Below are positions 50,593 through 60,089 of a stretch of DNA of 64,000 nucleotides, piece after piece. The stretch comes from Candidatus Uabimicrobium amorphum (GTDB lineage: Bacteria > Planctomycetota > Uabimicrobiia > Uabimicrobiales > Uabimicrobiaceae): NCBI RefSeq assembly GCF_009002475.1, contig NZ_AP019860.1:4154001-4218000 (forward strand), in the 5' to 3' direction. Below the pieces are notes generated by a model. That model had not been told where the DNA came from and made no database searches. It saw only the letters and a list, made by a program, of their open reading frames with translations. A program made the translations under genes and the position numbers. The stretch's first letter is position 1, and every line of letters starts with the position of its first letter.

Positions 50593-51996
50593 ATGACTTC
50601 AGATTATAATAAAAATCTATGGAATGCGGTACTGGCAGAATTGGAAGAAAAAGTATCCAACCGCCACCACAGTTTATGGTTCCAGAACACCGAACTCATT
50701 TCATACTCCAAAGATTTGCTTACGATTAGTGTTGAAAATGAATTTATTCAACAGCGAATTTTGGAAAACCATAAACAAGACATTGTCGATGCCGTATTTA
50801 AATGCTGTGGTGACCAGCCGGAGTTAGAGTTGATCATTCGCGAGGAGAACAAGGAAGAGCAAGGATTTTTTGATTTTGAAGAAAAAGCCAATGCCTATTG
50901 GCAACAAGAAGGAGCAAAAGAGTTTCCCGCGGTGCACGCCAATATAGAAGCGGTGAAACAACGTATCCAGCTTAACGATTTGTACACATTTGATAATTTT
51001 GTCGTCGGTCCATCAAATCAACTAGCACATGCCGCAGCACTCGCCGTAGCCAATAAGCCAGGAGAAACATACAATCCATTGTTTATGTATGGTGCCGTAG
51101 GTCTTGGAAAAACTCATTTGCTACAAGCGATTTGTCATAATATCCTATCCGCTTCGGAGAAACACAATATCGTTTATTTGTCCTGCGAAGAGTTTATTAA
51201 TCAATTTATTACTTCCGTCGAACACGGCAACGTCGAAGGCTTTCGTCAAACATTTCGTTACATTGATATTTTAGTCATAGATGATATTCATTTTTTGGCG
51301 AATAAAGAACGTACACAAGAAGAATTCTTCCATGTATTTAACATGTTCTACAACGCACACAAACAAATTATACTTTCCAGTGACAGCCCACCATCGGAAA
51401 TTCCCGAATTACGAGAGCGCTTAGTATCGCGTTTTAAGTGGGGTTTAGTCAGCCAAGTAGATGTTCCCACTTTTGAAACGCGCGTTGCCATTGTCAAAAA
51501 GAAATCACGTCTAAAAGGTACACCTTTTAACGACAGTGTTTGCCAATACGTTTCCGAAAATATCGTTTCCAATATTCGCGAACTAGAGGGAGCGATTAAT
51601 CACTTACTGGCACTGTCGGACTTACATAAACAAAACATAACAATAGAATTTGCTCAACAACACTTAAAAGAGGTTATCATCCCCGAAGAAACGATGATAC
51701 AACTACCACTCATCATGAATGTCGTGGCCAAAGAATTTAATGTAACCATTGCCGACCTGCAGTCAAAAAAACGCCATAAATCCATAGTAGTCCCCAGGCA
51801 AGCGGGCATGTACCTCGCGAAAAAGCTCACCAACTATTCGCTGTTAGAAATAGCGAATTTTTTCGGGAAACGCGACCATACCACAGTATTACATGCAGTA
51901 GAGAAAATCAAAGATCTACGTAAACAAGACAAGGATCTTCATGAAAAACTAGTGGACATCGAATATAAAATTTCGGGTACGGACAGTCATGAGTAA
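50593..51996 (+). CDS. dnaA: Chromosomal replication initiator DnaA
   Basis: 467 residues from ATG 50593; 12 more codons are open upstream. Domain I (1-75; LWFQNTELISY), a short acidic linker, AAA+ domain III with Walker A GAVGLGKTHLLQ (about 168-179), Walker B DILVIDDIHFLANKERTQEEFF and sensor motifs SRFKWGLVSQV, then domain IV with the DnaA-box helix-turn-helix YSLLEIANFFGKRDHTTVLHAV. dnaN is not adjacent and no cluster of TTATCCACA boxes is seen near, as in other planctomycetes. Confidence 0.97.
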   Translation: MTSDYNKNLWNAVLAELEEKVSNRHHSLWFQNTELISYSKDLLTISVENEFIQQRILENHKQDIVDAVFKCCGDQPELELIIREENKEEQGFFDFEEKANAYWQQEGAKEFPAVHANIEAVKQRIQLNDLYTFDNFVVGPSNQLAHAAALAVANKPGETYNPLFMYGAVGLGKTHLLQAICHNILSASEKHNIVYLSCEEFINQFITSVEHGNVEGFRQTFRYIDILVIDDIHFLANKERTQEEFFHVFNMFYNAHKQIILSSDSPPSEIPELRERLVSRFKWGLVSQVDVPTFETRVAIVKKKSRLKGTPFNDSVCQYVSENIVSNIRELEGAINHLLALSDLHKQNITIEFAQQHLKEVIIPEETMIQLPLIMNVVAKEFNVTIADLQSKKRHKSIVVPRQAGMYLAKKLTNYSLLEIANFFGKRDHTTVLHAVEKIKDLRKQDKDLHEKLVDIEYKISGTDSHE

Positions 51997-52074
51997 CCGT
52001 TTTATGAGCGCAAAATTTTCCTCAAGTCCTAAAAAACAAAAATCCACAATACAAACTTGACTTGTAAACGCTGG

Positions 52075-52118
52075 ATCCCTGTTTTGCAGGGATGACCGTG
52101 CCCAACAGCTCGCTGTTG
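52075..52118. repeat. Two short palindromes downstream of dnaA
   Basis: ATCCCTG(52075-52081)/CAGGGAT(52087-52093) and CAACAGC(52103-52109)/GCTGTTG(52112-52118), the latter followed by TTTTGTT, a possible dnaA terminator. The first has the GGATCCC-GCAGGGATGAC look of dispersed repeats in other bacteria. The rest of 51997-52347 is noncoding with no clear motif. Confidence 0.6.
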
Positions 52119-52347
52119 TTTTGTTAAAATCAAACTACTTCAACTTGCTGTTGGAATTGTACAATTTGGTCGTATAAAGTGTTGTACAATTATCACTTAC
52201 GGTCAAGATTGCAAAACCATTTTGTTTTGTAGTTCCAGAGAACACCATAAGGGGTTTATATCTTAGATGTGATTAAGTCAGGAATGCCCCTAAGAAAGTG
52301 TCATTCCTAACGAAAAGTGTTATTCACGACGGAGAAATGTCATTCAG

Positions 52348-53670
52348 TTAATCAAGAGGTGCAATTAAGACGTTGCGAATTTCATGTTTACTATCTGCTC
52401 CTCCTGTTGCAGCGGCAAAACCAATTCGATTATGCTTACTATTCCACTTGCGATTATAACGAACAATCGGCTTGCCTTTTCCATCAACATACACCTCAAT
52501 GCGATCGGCATACACCACAATTTTTACTTTACGCCATTTTCCATGAGTATATATCCCGCGATCCCATTTATCGGTAATGAGGTCCCCTTTACCATCGCGT
52601 ACAACGATACGTCGATTTTCGTACGTAGTAAAAAAAACTCCATAGCCTGTTCCGTCTTTGACAAAACCACAGTCACTACCCACAGGAGGCTTGTCATAAT
52701 TTGCTGCATTTTTCGCAAACATAAACGCAATACCATCTGCGGAGTTGTAAACCTTATTTCTCCCGCCATCATCGTCATAAATAGAATATTCAAACGCCAC
52801 AGCAAAAGGAACTTTCACTTCTTTTTTGTACCACACAACTCCCGCAGCGCCTCCGCGATCATCAGGAGTTAAAATAACCGTGTTGCCATCTCCCACTGGA
52901 TAAGAGTCATTATTTGTTTGGTGATAACTCCAATTTTTATCATTAAAAATAGTGTCTTTTCCTTCCCATATGTTTTTCTTTGCGGCAGGAATACGACTGT
53001 AAATTTTATCCATTTCATTTCGATAAAATTTCTCGGGGTAACGCCACTTATCAAAGCGAAAAGGGCGATTCTTCGGAACAGTATCTCCGGCAAAAACCTG
53101 CGTTTGCTTTGCAGCGCTTTTGAGAGTTACATTCCCCTCTTTATCGAGATGCAAATCCACTACTCCATCAGCATTCCACTTCATTGTCCATGCAACTTTT
53201 CCATAAACAATGACCTTCATCCACCAATACGCAGTACGATAGTTATCTGGTGCCGTAAAAAATCCTTGGGCGCTAAAATCAATGTAACCCTTTTGCGGCA
53301 CATAAATACTTAAGTCGCTCTTGTAGTCGTACCAACCATTATTCGTTGACGTTGTTTTTTTCTTCAATAGTGAGACTACGTGGATTCGGTGTGCGTAATT
53401 GTTCACTACTTTACCGAAAGTCCATCCACGGGAACCTTTCGGGGAAACCTGAGATTTTAATTCTTTATTTTGTGCTGTTAGATCTTGTATCTGTTTTTGT
53501 AGTTTTGTGTTCTGTTTTTGTAGTTTTGTGTTCTGTTTTTGTAGTTTTGTGTTCTGTTTTACAGCATCAATCAGATTTTGTAAATGTTGTATAGTTTCAT
53601 TTAAAGAACTGTCTTTTTCTTGAGAAAAAACCACCGCTACACAACATAAAGAGATTAATATATACCTCAT
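52348..53670 (-). CDS. Exported coiled-coil protein with lectin-like domain
   Basis: 440 residues, signal peptide ending VFSQ (about 17). Residues 25-75 are a coiled coil containing three exact QNTKLQK heptads. Residues 85-210 form one beta domain (VPQKGYIDFSAQGFF), and 240-440 form a ConA-like or legume-lectin-type sandwich (DGIAFMFAK, GYGVFFTTYENRR, WRKVKIVVYADRIEVYVDG). Secreted carbohydrate-binding function is likely; no catalytic Glu pair is evident. The heptads match a 21-bp DNA repeat. Confidence 0.75.
   Translation of the reverse strand: MRYILISLCCVAVVFSQEKDSSLNETIQHLQNLIDAVKQNTKLQKQNTKLQKQNTKLQKQIQDLTAQNKELKSQVSPKGSRGWTFGKVVNNYAHRIHVVSLLKKKTTSTNNGWYDYKSDLSIYVPQKGYIDFSAQGFFTAPDNYRTAYWWMKVIVYGKVAWTMKWNADGVVDLHLDKEGNVTLKSAAKQTQVFAGDTVPKNRPFRFDKWRYPEKFYRNEMDKIYSRIPAAKKNIWEGKDTIFNDKNWSYHQTNNDSYPVGDGNTVILTPDDRGGAAGVVWYKKEVKVPFAVAFEYSIYDDDGGRNKVYNSADGIAFMFAKNAANYDKPPVGSDCGFVKDGTGYGVFFTTYENRRIVVRDGKGDLITDKWDRGIYTHGKWRKVKIVVYADRIEVYVDGKGKPIVRYNRKWNSKHNRIGFAAATGGADSKHEIRNVLIAPLD
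53491..53574. repeat. 21-bp tandem repeat coding for coiled-coil heptads
   Basis: Copies start at 53491, 53512 and 53533, with a fourth partial at 53554, period exactly 21 bp (one heptad). Slippage here would change coiled-coil length in steps of seven residues without breaking the frame. Confidence 0.9.
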
Positions 53671-53769
53671 TCGTCACTCCAAAAAATAAAAAGATTTAGT
53701 AAACAACTTTCATGTGGTACTATTTATGCATAAACACACATTAACTTTACAAAAATGGACGGATTATAT

Positions 53770-54885
53770 ATGGAAACATTTGATACTATTATTGTCGGTC
53801 TGGGGGCTATGGGAAGTGCCACCGCGTACTACCTTTCACAGCAACAGAAAGTTCTCGGACTTGAACAGTTTACCGTAGCCCATAACTTAGGTTCTTCTCA
53901 CGGCGAAACGCGAGCAATTCGCGAGGCGTACTTTGAAGATCCTGTTTACGTCCCGATGGTACAACGCGCTTACGATAACTGGAGTCATTTAGAAAAAAAA
54001 GCCCAAACTTCTCTACTGAAACAAGTAGGAGGACTTATGATTGGTCCGCGCAATAGTTTGGTATTTCGTGGAGCCGAAAAGAGTGCCATAGAACACAACC
54101 TTTCTCATGAAATTTTAGACGCACAAACAATAAAGCAGCGCTTTCCCTTTTTCTCCCCTCGTGAAAGTATGTATGCTGTATGGGAACCGCGAGCAGGAGT
54201 TTTATTTGTGGAAAAATGTATAGAAGCATATATCAAATTGGCGCAGGAACAAGGAGCCCAATTACACTTCTCAGAAGAAGTACTCTCGTGGAACGCCACC
54301 GAAGACGGTGTTGTTGTCACAACGACTAAGGGAAAGTATCGTGCAAAAAAACTCGTACTTTCCGCAGGGGCATGGATGACAAACTTGTTTTCTGCTCTCG
54401 AAAAACACCTAAATGTCGAACGACTTGTGCAATTGTGGTTTAACGGGAGCAAAGATCACCATCTTTGCCCAGTAAATATCTGGGAATATGCCAACAACTG
54501 TTTCTTCTATTCTTTACCAGACATAGGGGAAGGAATTAAAATTGCTCTGCACCACAGTGGACAAATAACTACGGTGCAAAACCTTAACCGCGATATCTGT
54601 GAAAAGACAGACATTCTTCCTGTACAAAAGTTAATAAAGACCTATATGCCACATGTAAACCCCGAAGTTATTAAAAGTAGTGTTTGCATGTATACAAATA
54701 CACCTGATGGTCATTTTATTATCGACAACCATCCACAACACAAAAACGTTTGGGTTGTTAGTCCATGCTCGGGGCATGGATTTAAGTTTGCAAGTGTTAT
54801 TGGAGAAATAATCACTTCTTTAATCACAACAAACACAACACCTTTTCCATTAGAATGCTTCTCTATTAAACGTTTTTCTTTGTAA
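53770..54885 (+). CDS. Monomeric sarcosine oxidase / N-methyl amino acid oxidase-like flavoenzyme
   Basis: 371 residues from ATG 53770 (GGACGGA ahead). FAD-binding VGLGAMGSATAYYLS, then LGSSHGETRAIREAYFEDPVYVPM, typical of MSOX/SolA, with Cys306 in SVCMYTNTPDGHF as the covalent flavin link, and SPCSGHGFKFA at the end. Should oxidise the N-methyl group of a small amino acid, giving formaldehyde and peroxide. Single gene; its 3' end faces the convergent acyl-CoA dehydrogenase gene. Confidence 0.9.
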   Translation: METFDTIIVGLGAMGSATAYYLSQQQKVLGLEQFTVAHNLGSSHGETRAIREAYFEDPVYVPMVQRAYDNWSHLEKKAQTSLLKQVGGLMIGPRNSLVFRGAEKSAIEHNLSHEILDAQTIKQRFPFFSPRESMYAVWEPRAGVLFVEKCIEAYIKLAQEQGAQLHFSEEVLSWNATEDGVVVTTTKGKYRAKKLVLSAGAWMTNLFSALEKHLNVERLVQLWFNGSKDHHLCPVNIWEYANNCFFYSLPDIGEGIKIALHHSGQITTVQNLNRDICEKTDILPVQKLIKTYMPHVNPEVIKSSVCMYTNTPDGHFIIDNHPQHKNVWVVSPCSGHGFKFASVIGEIITSLITTNTTPFPLECFSIKRFSL

Positions 54886-54887
54886 AC

Positions 54888-56510
54888 TTACAATATAAAT
54901 GATTTCAGATCATCCATAGAGAAAAGTTCTACAGAAGCGAGGTTTTGGCAAAATTTATTCACCATAATTTGCGACTCAGGATGCACTTTTGCGTATTCTA
55001 CCATCAATGTCGCCATTGTGATGCGTGCAATTGAATATGCCAGTTGCCTTGCTTCCACTTCTAAAGTCTCACGTTCCGCACTGCTCACAAATTTAATGAG
55101 TTTTTGCATACTTTCACTTATAGAACTTGGTGCATTTTCCGCTGTCGTTAATTTTCCCTGAATCCATTTACACCACAATGGAAACGACTGTTCTTTATCT
55201 ACGGCACGTAATACGTCAAGACTCAAGATATTCGTTGTCCCTTCCCATATAGAATATACTTGTGCATCACGCAAAAACCGCGGAAGACCTGTGTCCTCGA
55301 TATATCCCGCTCCTCCAAACAACTCCAGCGTTTCACTTGAAATTGCAATGGCTTTTTTTGCAGAATATAACTTGGCGATGGGAGTCAAGGTGCGCAGTAG
55401 TTTGTCTTCCTCTGCCGTCGCAGTATTGGTTTCGCTTTTTCCCAAAAGCTCAATCAAGAAAAAAATCAAATGAAAGCATCCAGTGAACTCGGTCTGTAAT
55501 TCACATAAGGTACGGTAATGTAAGGGATGATCAATTAAATATTTGCCAAATGCTTTGCGTTTCCCAGCATAGTCTATCGCCAATGCCAAACAGCGACGCA
55601 TATGACCAAGCGCAGTTATCGAATTATACAAACGCGTAATATTAAGCATAGAAGCAATTTTACGTACACCATGACCTAAATCTCCTACCATTTGTGCTGG
55701 TGTTTGATGTAAAGAAAGTTCGGCAGTGGGAAGCGCTTTCGTCCCTAGCTTATCTTTAAGACGATGAACTTCTATATTTTGTAATTTCTGTTCACCATCG
55801 CGCAATTCAATCATAAACAAACTAAGTCCCTTACTACCCGTTACTTCGTCAACACGTGCTAAGGTTAATGCCATTTCTGAAGTTGTCGCGGAAGTAAACC
55901 ACTTCGTACCTTCCAAGTTGTATAACTTGCCTTCTTTCCGTATCGCTGTGGTTGCTGTCTGACTTACATCAGACCCACCGCGTCGCTCCGTCATCCACTG
56001 ACCTGATGTCCAAAATTTTTGTGGATCGCGAGAAGTTAAATTCGCAAAAGCACCACGTAGAAAATCATCTTCCCCGTAAATTTCGAGGACACGCGCCGCA
56101 CCATCGGTCATCGCCAACGGGCAGGTAAAAAAAGCCGACGAGGGATGAAATAAATACAATTTAGCAAATTGATATAAACGAGAATAATTTTGATAATCAC
56201 GTTCATAGCCAATCGCAACAAGTCCTTCGGTTGCGGAAATATTTTTTAGTTCTTTCCACGCATGACTGACGCGGATTTCATCAATGCGCTTTCCCCAACT
56301 GTCATACGCAATATGAGTAGGTTCCGTGTTCTCGGCTTCTTCACCTAAGTGCAAGATATCGTTCACAACTCGATTGCCAAATTGCAGCAAATCGTCATGA
56401 ATGCTGGCATACATCTCTTTAGGTAGTTTCCACTGTAGATAGTTTTGTAAGAGCATGTCGCAAGTAAATTGGTTTTTTAATTGCGGTGGTTGTTGAAAAA
56501 AATTATCCAT
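54888..56510 (-). CDS. AidB-like acyl-CoA dehydrogenase
   Basis: 540 residues, longer than catabolic acyl-CoA dehydrogenases (about 380). N-terminal helical domain, then FAD/substrate blocks GQWMTERRGGSDVSQT and GTKWFTSATTSEMALTL, and the C-terminal QVYSIWEGTTNILSLDVLR. Order and length fit the AidB group, which E. coli induces on alkylation stress. Whether it oxidises acyl-CoA here is unknown. Convergent with the oxidase, 3 bp gap. Confidence 0.85.
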   Translation of the reverse strand: MDNFFQQPPQLKNQFTCDMLLQNYLQWKLPKEMYASIHDDLLQFGNRVVNDILHLGEEAENTEPTHIAYDSWGKRIDEIRVSHAWKELKNISATEGLVAIGYERDYQNYSRLYQFAKLYLFHPSSAFFTCPLAMTDGAARVLEIYGEDDFLRGAFANLTSRDPQKFWTSGQWMTERRGGSDVSQTATTAIRKEGKLYNLEGTKWFTSATTSEMALTLARVDEVTGSKGLSLFMIELRDGEQKLQNIEVHRLKDKLGTKALPTAELSLHQTPAQMVGDLGHGVRKIASMLNITRLYNSITALGHMRRCLALAIDYAGKRKAFGKYLIDHPLHYRTLCELQTEFTGCFHLIFFLIELLGKSETNTATAEEDKLLRTLTPIAKLYSAKKAIAISSETLELFGGAGYIEDTGLPRFLRDAQVYSIWEGTTNILSLDVLRAVDKEQSFPLWCKWIQGKLTTAENAPSSISESMQKLIKFVSSAERETLEVEARQLAYSIARITMATLMVEYAKVHPESQIMVNKFCQNLASVELFSMDDLKSFIL

Positions 56511-56628
56511 GATTGTATCCTACTATAAAATAAAAATTTGCCACAACACAATAACTTCACGCTGTATTCAATTTCATTTTGTTCAAACAATTATTCAACA
56601 TCCCTTATTATAGCACAAAGGATCGCAA

Positions 56629-57234
56629 ATGGAACCGCGCAATATATATTGGCATCATGGTATTATTAACCGCACACACCGTGAACAACTCAATAAACAT
56701 CGAGGGTGTTGCTTGTGGTTTACTGGGCTCTCAGGAAGTGGAAAATCGACAACGGCATGTAAGCTAGAAGAAGAACTTCACAATAACGGAATACATTGTT
56801 ATTTATTGGATGGTGACAACATACGTCACGGCTTGAATAACGATCTCGGATTTTCTCCACAAGATCGTAAAGAAAATATACGCCGTATTGGCGAAACAGC
56901 AAAGTTATTTGTTGATGCGGGTATTGTAGTCATCACCTCTTTTATTTCGCCATACATAAGCGACAGGCAAGCAGTGCGACAGCTCTTTGGCACAAGCGAT
57001 TTTATCGAATTATATGTATCTTGCTCACTACAAGTTTGCGAACAACGCGATCCAAAAGGACTCTACCAAAAAGCCCGTAAAGGTGAAATTAGTAGTTTCA
57101 CGGGAATTTCAGCTCCTTATGAAGCACCAGAATCTCCAGAAATTACAGTTCACACTGATAAGCACACTACACAAGAAAATGTAACGCAAATCTTGAACTA
57201 TCTACAAAAGAATAATTATTTGCATTTGCAATAA
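56629..57234 (+). CDS. cysC: Adenylylsulfate (APS) kinase
   Basis: 201 residues. P-loop GLSGSGKST (33-41), CYLLDGDNIRHGLNNDLGFS, ENIRRIGETAKLF, SFISPY and GLYQKARKGEISSFTGI match APS kinase throughout. It phosphorylates APS to PAPS, the donor for sulfation or for sulfate reduction. No sulfurylase or reductase gene is adjacent, so sulfation of a glycan or lipid is possible. The 185 bp after it are noncoding. Confidence 0.95.
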   Translation: MEPRNIYWHHGIINRTHREQLNKHRGCCLWFTGLSGSGKSTTACKLEEELHNNGIHCYLLDGDNIRHGLNNDLGFSPQDRKENIRRIGETAKLFVDAGIVVITSFISPYISDRQAVRQLFGTSDFIELYVSCSLQVCEQRDPKGLYQKARKGEISSFTGISAPYEAPESPEITVHTDKHTTQENVTQILNYLQKNNYLHLQ

Positions 57235-57419
57235 TTTTCTGGTATTTCCCTGGTAGTTCAAGTATTATTTGTATTCACAGGTTTGAGTTAATTTTCACCC
57301 TAATTGTTGGTCTTGTAAAAACCGAAAAACACAAATCAACTAACCATTAGGTATTTTCTATTTTTAGAATCCTGAGTATATGAAAGCTAGGTTTCTAGTA
57401 TTGTAAAGGTATAAATAGT

Positions 57420-60086
57420 ATGTCTCGCGGTAGTGATATAGATTTTGCAAAATTTTCTCTTATTTTTGGTTTTGCTCAGAAAGAGGAAATTTGTTCGGCC
57501 ATACGCGAAGTAGCATTATTACAAGAACTGGGAATAAATAAGCGTTTACCGCATATCATGTATGAACGAAAAATGCTAAGCGCTGAACAAATTCAAGCGA
57601 TTTTTTGGGGATTGTATTATTCCAAAAGAATCCGCCGCTATCCAACGCGTATTGTCTATGAATTTACAGAACAAGATGACCAAATTTTTACCCAAAAAGC
57701 CTCGGTTCCTATCAACCATTTGATCGACGGAATTCGCAATAAAGACAAGCAGGAAAGTACTTTTCCACAAGAGTTTTTAATTTATTGCCAAGATATTCAA
57801 AACACCCTGGCCAAAAAAGGTTTTCATCGTTCGTTATTGTCTATACTAAATACCAAAGGTTACCTAACTGCCCCTTACAAGAACCTCATTCCCAACATCG
57901 AAAGTAAACGCGTTATCCTCACATCGCCACGCCAAGTAAAAGAAGCGCGTTTTCGCCGCAAGTGTGAACAAATACTCTACGCGGCTTTGGCAAAAAAGAA
58001 ATTCAAACTCAAAGACCAAGAAGCGCTACACGCTTTGGATGTGTGGAACCAAGCACTAAAATTAGACGTAGACTTCAAATACAGCGAAATTCTATTCTTT
58101 CTTGGCTATGCAAAAAGAACCGAAGTTCACTCCGTTGCGATGGTTTTGGAATACATCACCGCGATTAATCAAAACCCTAATGTCAAATTTATTGATTCAC
58201 GAGCACGCCTTTTTTCTATTCAAAACCCCGATTACGAAAAGAAATATACCAAAGAATACGAACTGGCAGAAAAACTGCGAAAAATAGGTTTAGTAAAAAT
58301 GGACGGGTCGAATATCCTTATTTATAAAGGAATTATCGACCATGAAGATCTTCCAAGTGATCAAAGTACCGCGAGTATAGATCTCGCTTTTGTGTCAGGA
58401 AGTGACCGTGGACTCATAACACATCACAAATTATTATCGATAGGTATGAAGTCGGAAAAAGAAAGACGAAAAAAACTATTTCGTTCAATGTTTCCGTATT
58501 CGCTTTCTAATCTGGGACGTGAATTTGAACAGGTTTACGTCGATGAGCGAGTTGCCATTCGCAAAAGCCCTGTACATGAAGCCGATGAAATCGTACAAGA
58601 ATGGGCCCAAACACAAATTTTATCTCTACAAGACGAAACATATCAAACAGAAGTAGTACCTCTTCCAAAAGAGTCTCCCAGTTCAAAAAGACGTCCCATT
58701 GCTCCCGAGGTGGACAAAACAGAATACATATCTCTCCCACAACAAGGAGAGCAAGTTCCTGGTGCACAAACAGAATATTTTTCCCTTGCCCAGGCAACAA
58801 ACGAACTCAAAATACTCAGCGCGAAAATAGAACAAAACGTCGCGGAAACGCGCTCCACCAAATTACTTTTCTGGACAATTTTCTGTTTGTATGCAGGAGC
58901 TGCGGTTATTTTGTCTGAGTTAGATAAAATATTTGTGGGAGAAACCGACAACCTACCACTATACAGTGGGCTAAGCACATTCATTATGTGTTTCCCAGCG
59001 ATTATATGGGGCAGTTACCTTGGGAAACTCGCCGACCGTGGTGTAGCACACAAATTGATTCTCGGTGGCTTTATTATTCACCTACTATGCATGCCATTTC
59101 TACCTTTTTGCAGTAATATTTATGGACACCTCGCCATAAAATTTGTCCAAGCAATCGGCTTGGTTGCCGCCGGTATTGGTACAGAATTTTGTGTTAGTCG
59201 TTGGTACGGTATTGGAGAGCGTGGTAAAATGCTAGGTATTGCATCCATCACCGCCACAGCAGCGGCAGCAATTGGCTTTATTCTACCAGCATTTTTTGAA
59301 GGCATCCAAATTCCAGGGGTTAGCGACAGACTCGCTCCCGTTTTCTCTGCTTCTATTTTGTGGGTAATCGTATCACTGATCACTCTACCATTTTCATACA
59401 AACACATTCGTTTGGGCGCTGCAACAACAGAAGATACGGAAGAAGAACTTCCGGCGGAAAAACTCGCCGTCTCACGCGTTCCGCTGTTTGCCTCGATGAT
59501 CTATGGAATTTTTCAAATGGGTGTATTCATCGTATTTCTTCCAACCTTTGAGCAGAAAATGGGAGACAACCCTTCTCCGTATTTGAGCGAAGATTACCTT
59601 GCAAGTGTCCTTGCTCTTGGCGCTGTGATTAGTAGTTACGTTTTCGGTAGTATCAGCGATAGAATTGGCCCTCTAAAAATTCTACGTAGTCTCACATTTA
59701 TCGCCATTATCTGCTGTATATTACTTCCCTACTACATTCGCCTAGAATATGCTCTTCTCATCTTTTTCATACTAGGGCTCGTAGAAGGTGGGCTACATCC
59801 ACTAGGCTTTTCATGGCTATTGGAAAGTATCGATGACGAACAGTACTACGGAGCGGCCACAGGGGCCTATACTTTGTATAATAGTGCTGGGGCAATGTTC
59901 GGCTGTTTATTTTGTGGTATTATTTTTAAATATGCATCGATTAGTACGTTTTTCTTAGTATTGACAATCATATTTATTATTTACTTGTATCTTCTACTCA
60001 TTTCGCAAACGAGGGAAGCGCCTTTTGCCAAACGGCAGGTTCGCGGGGTTCTACGTTTACTAGAGCCTCCTGAGACCGAACTATAA
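57420..60086 (+). CDS. MFS transporter fused to a long cytosolic N-terminal region
   Basis: 888 residues. Residues 1-470 are soluble: two similar helical modules (SLIFGFAQKEEICSAIREVALLQE near 12-35 and ILFFLGYAKRTEVHSVAMVLEY near 223-244) of the kind met in planctomycete DUF-type signalling proteins, then a low-complexity linker. Residues about 480-875 form 12 membrane helices with MFS signatures (GKLADRGVAHKLILGG, VSRWYGIGERGKMLG, FGSISDRIGPLKIL). The N-terminal region may sense or regulate transport. Substrate unknown. Downstream protease gene 3 bp away. Confidence 0.75.
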   Translation: MSRGSDIDFAKFSLIFGFAQKEEICSAIREVALLQELGINKRLPHIMYERKMLSAEQIQAIFWGLYYSKRIRRYPTRIVYEFTEQDDQIFTQKASVPINHLIDGIRNKDKQESTFPQEFLIYCQDIQNTLAKKGFHRSLLSILNTKGYLTAPYKNLIPNIESKRVILTSPRQVKEARFRRKCEQILYAALAKKKFKLKDQEALHALDVWNQALKLDVDFKYSEILFFLGYAKRTEVHSVAMVLEYITAINQNPNVKFIDSRARLFSIQNPDYEKKYTKEYELAEKLRKIGLVKMDGSNILIYKGIIDHEDLPSDQSTASIDLAFVSGSDRGLITHHKLLSIGMKSEKERRKKLFRSMFPYSLSNLGREFEQVYVDERVAIRKSPVHEADEIVQEWAQTQILSLQDETYQTEVVPLPKESPSSKRRPIAPEVDKTEYISLPQQGEQVPGAQTEYFSLAQATNELKILSAKIEQNVAETRSTKLLFWTIFCLYAGAAVILSELDKIFVGETDNLPLYSGLSTFIMCFPAIIWGSYLGKLADRGVAHKLILGGFIIHLLCMPFLPFCSNIYGHLAIKFVQAIGLVAAGIGTEFCVSRWYGIGERGKMLGIASITATAAAAIGFILPAFFEGIQIPGVSDRLAPVFSASILWVIVSLITLPFSYKHIRLGAATTEDTEEELPAEKLAVSRVPLFASMIYGIFQMGVFIVFLPTFEQKMGDNPSPYLSEDYLASVLALGAVISSYVFGSISDRIGPLKILRSLTFIAIICCILLPYYIRLEYALLIFFILGLVEGGLHPLGFSWLLESIDDEQYYGAATGAYTLYNSAGAMFGCLFCGIIFKYASISTFFLVLTIIFIIYLYLLLISQTREAPFAKRQVRGVLRLLEPPETEL

Positions 60087-60089
60087 CAG

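Noticed and set aside
52025..52345. Possible replication origin after dnaA
   Set aside because: No cluster of TTATCCACA boxes and no AT-rich 13-mers. Only one close match is seen (AATCCACA at 52050) plus dispersed palindromes.
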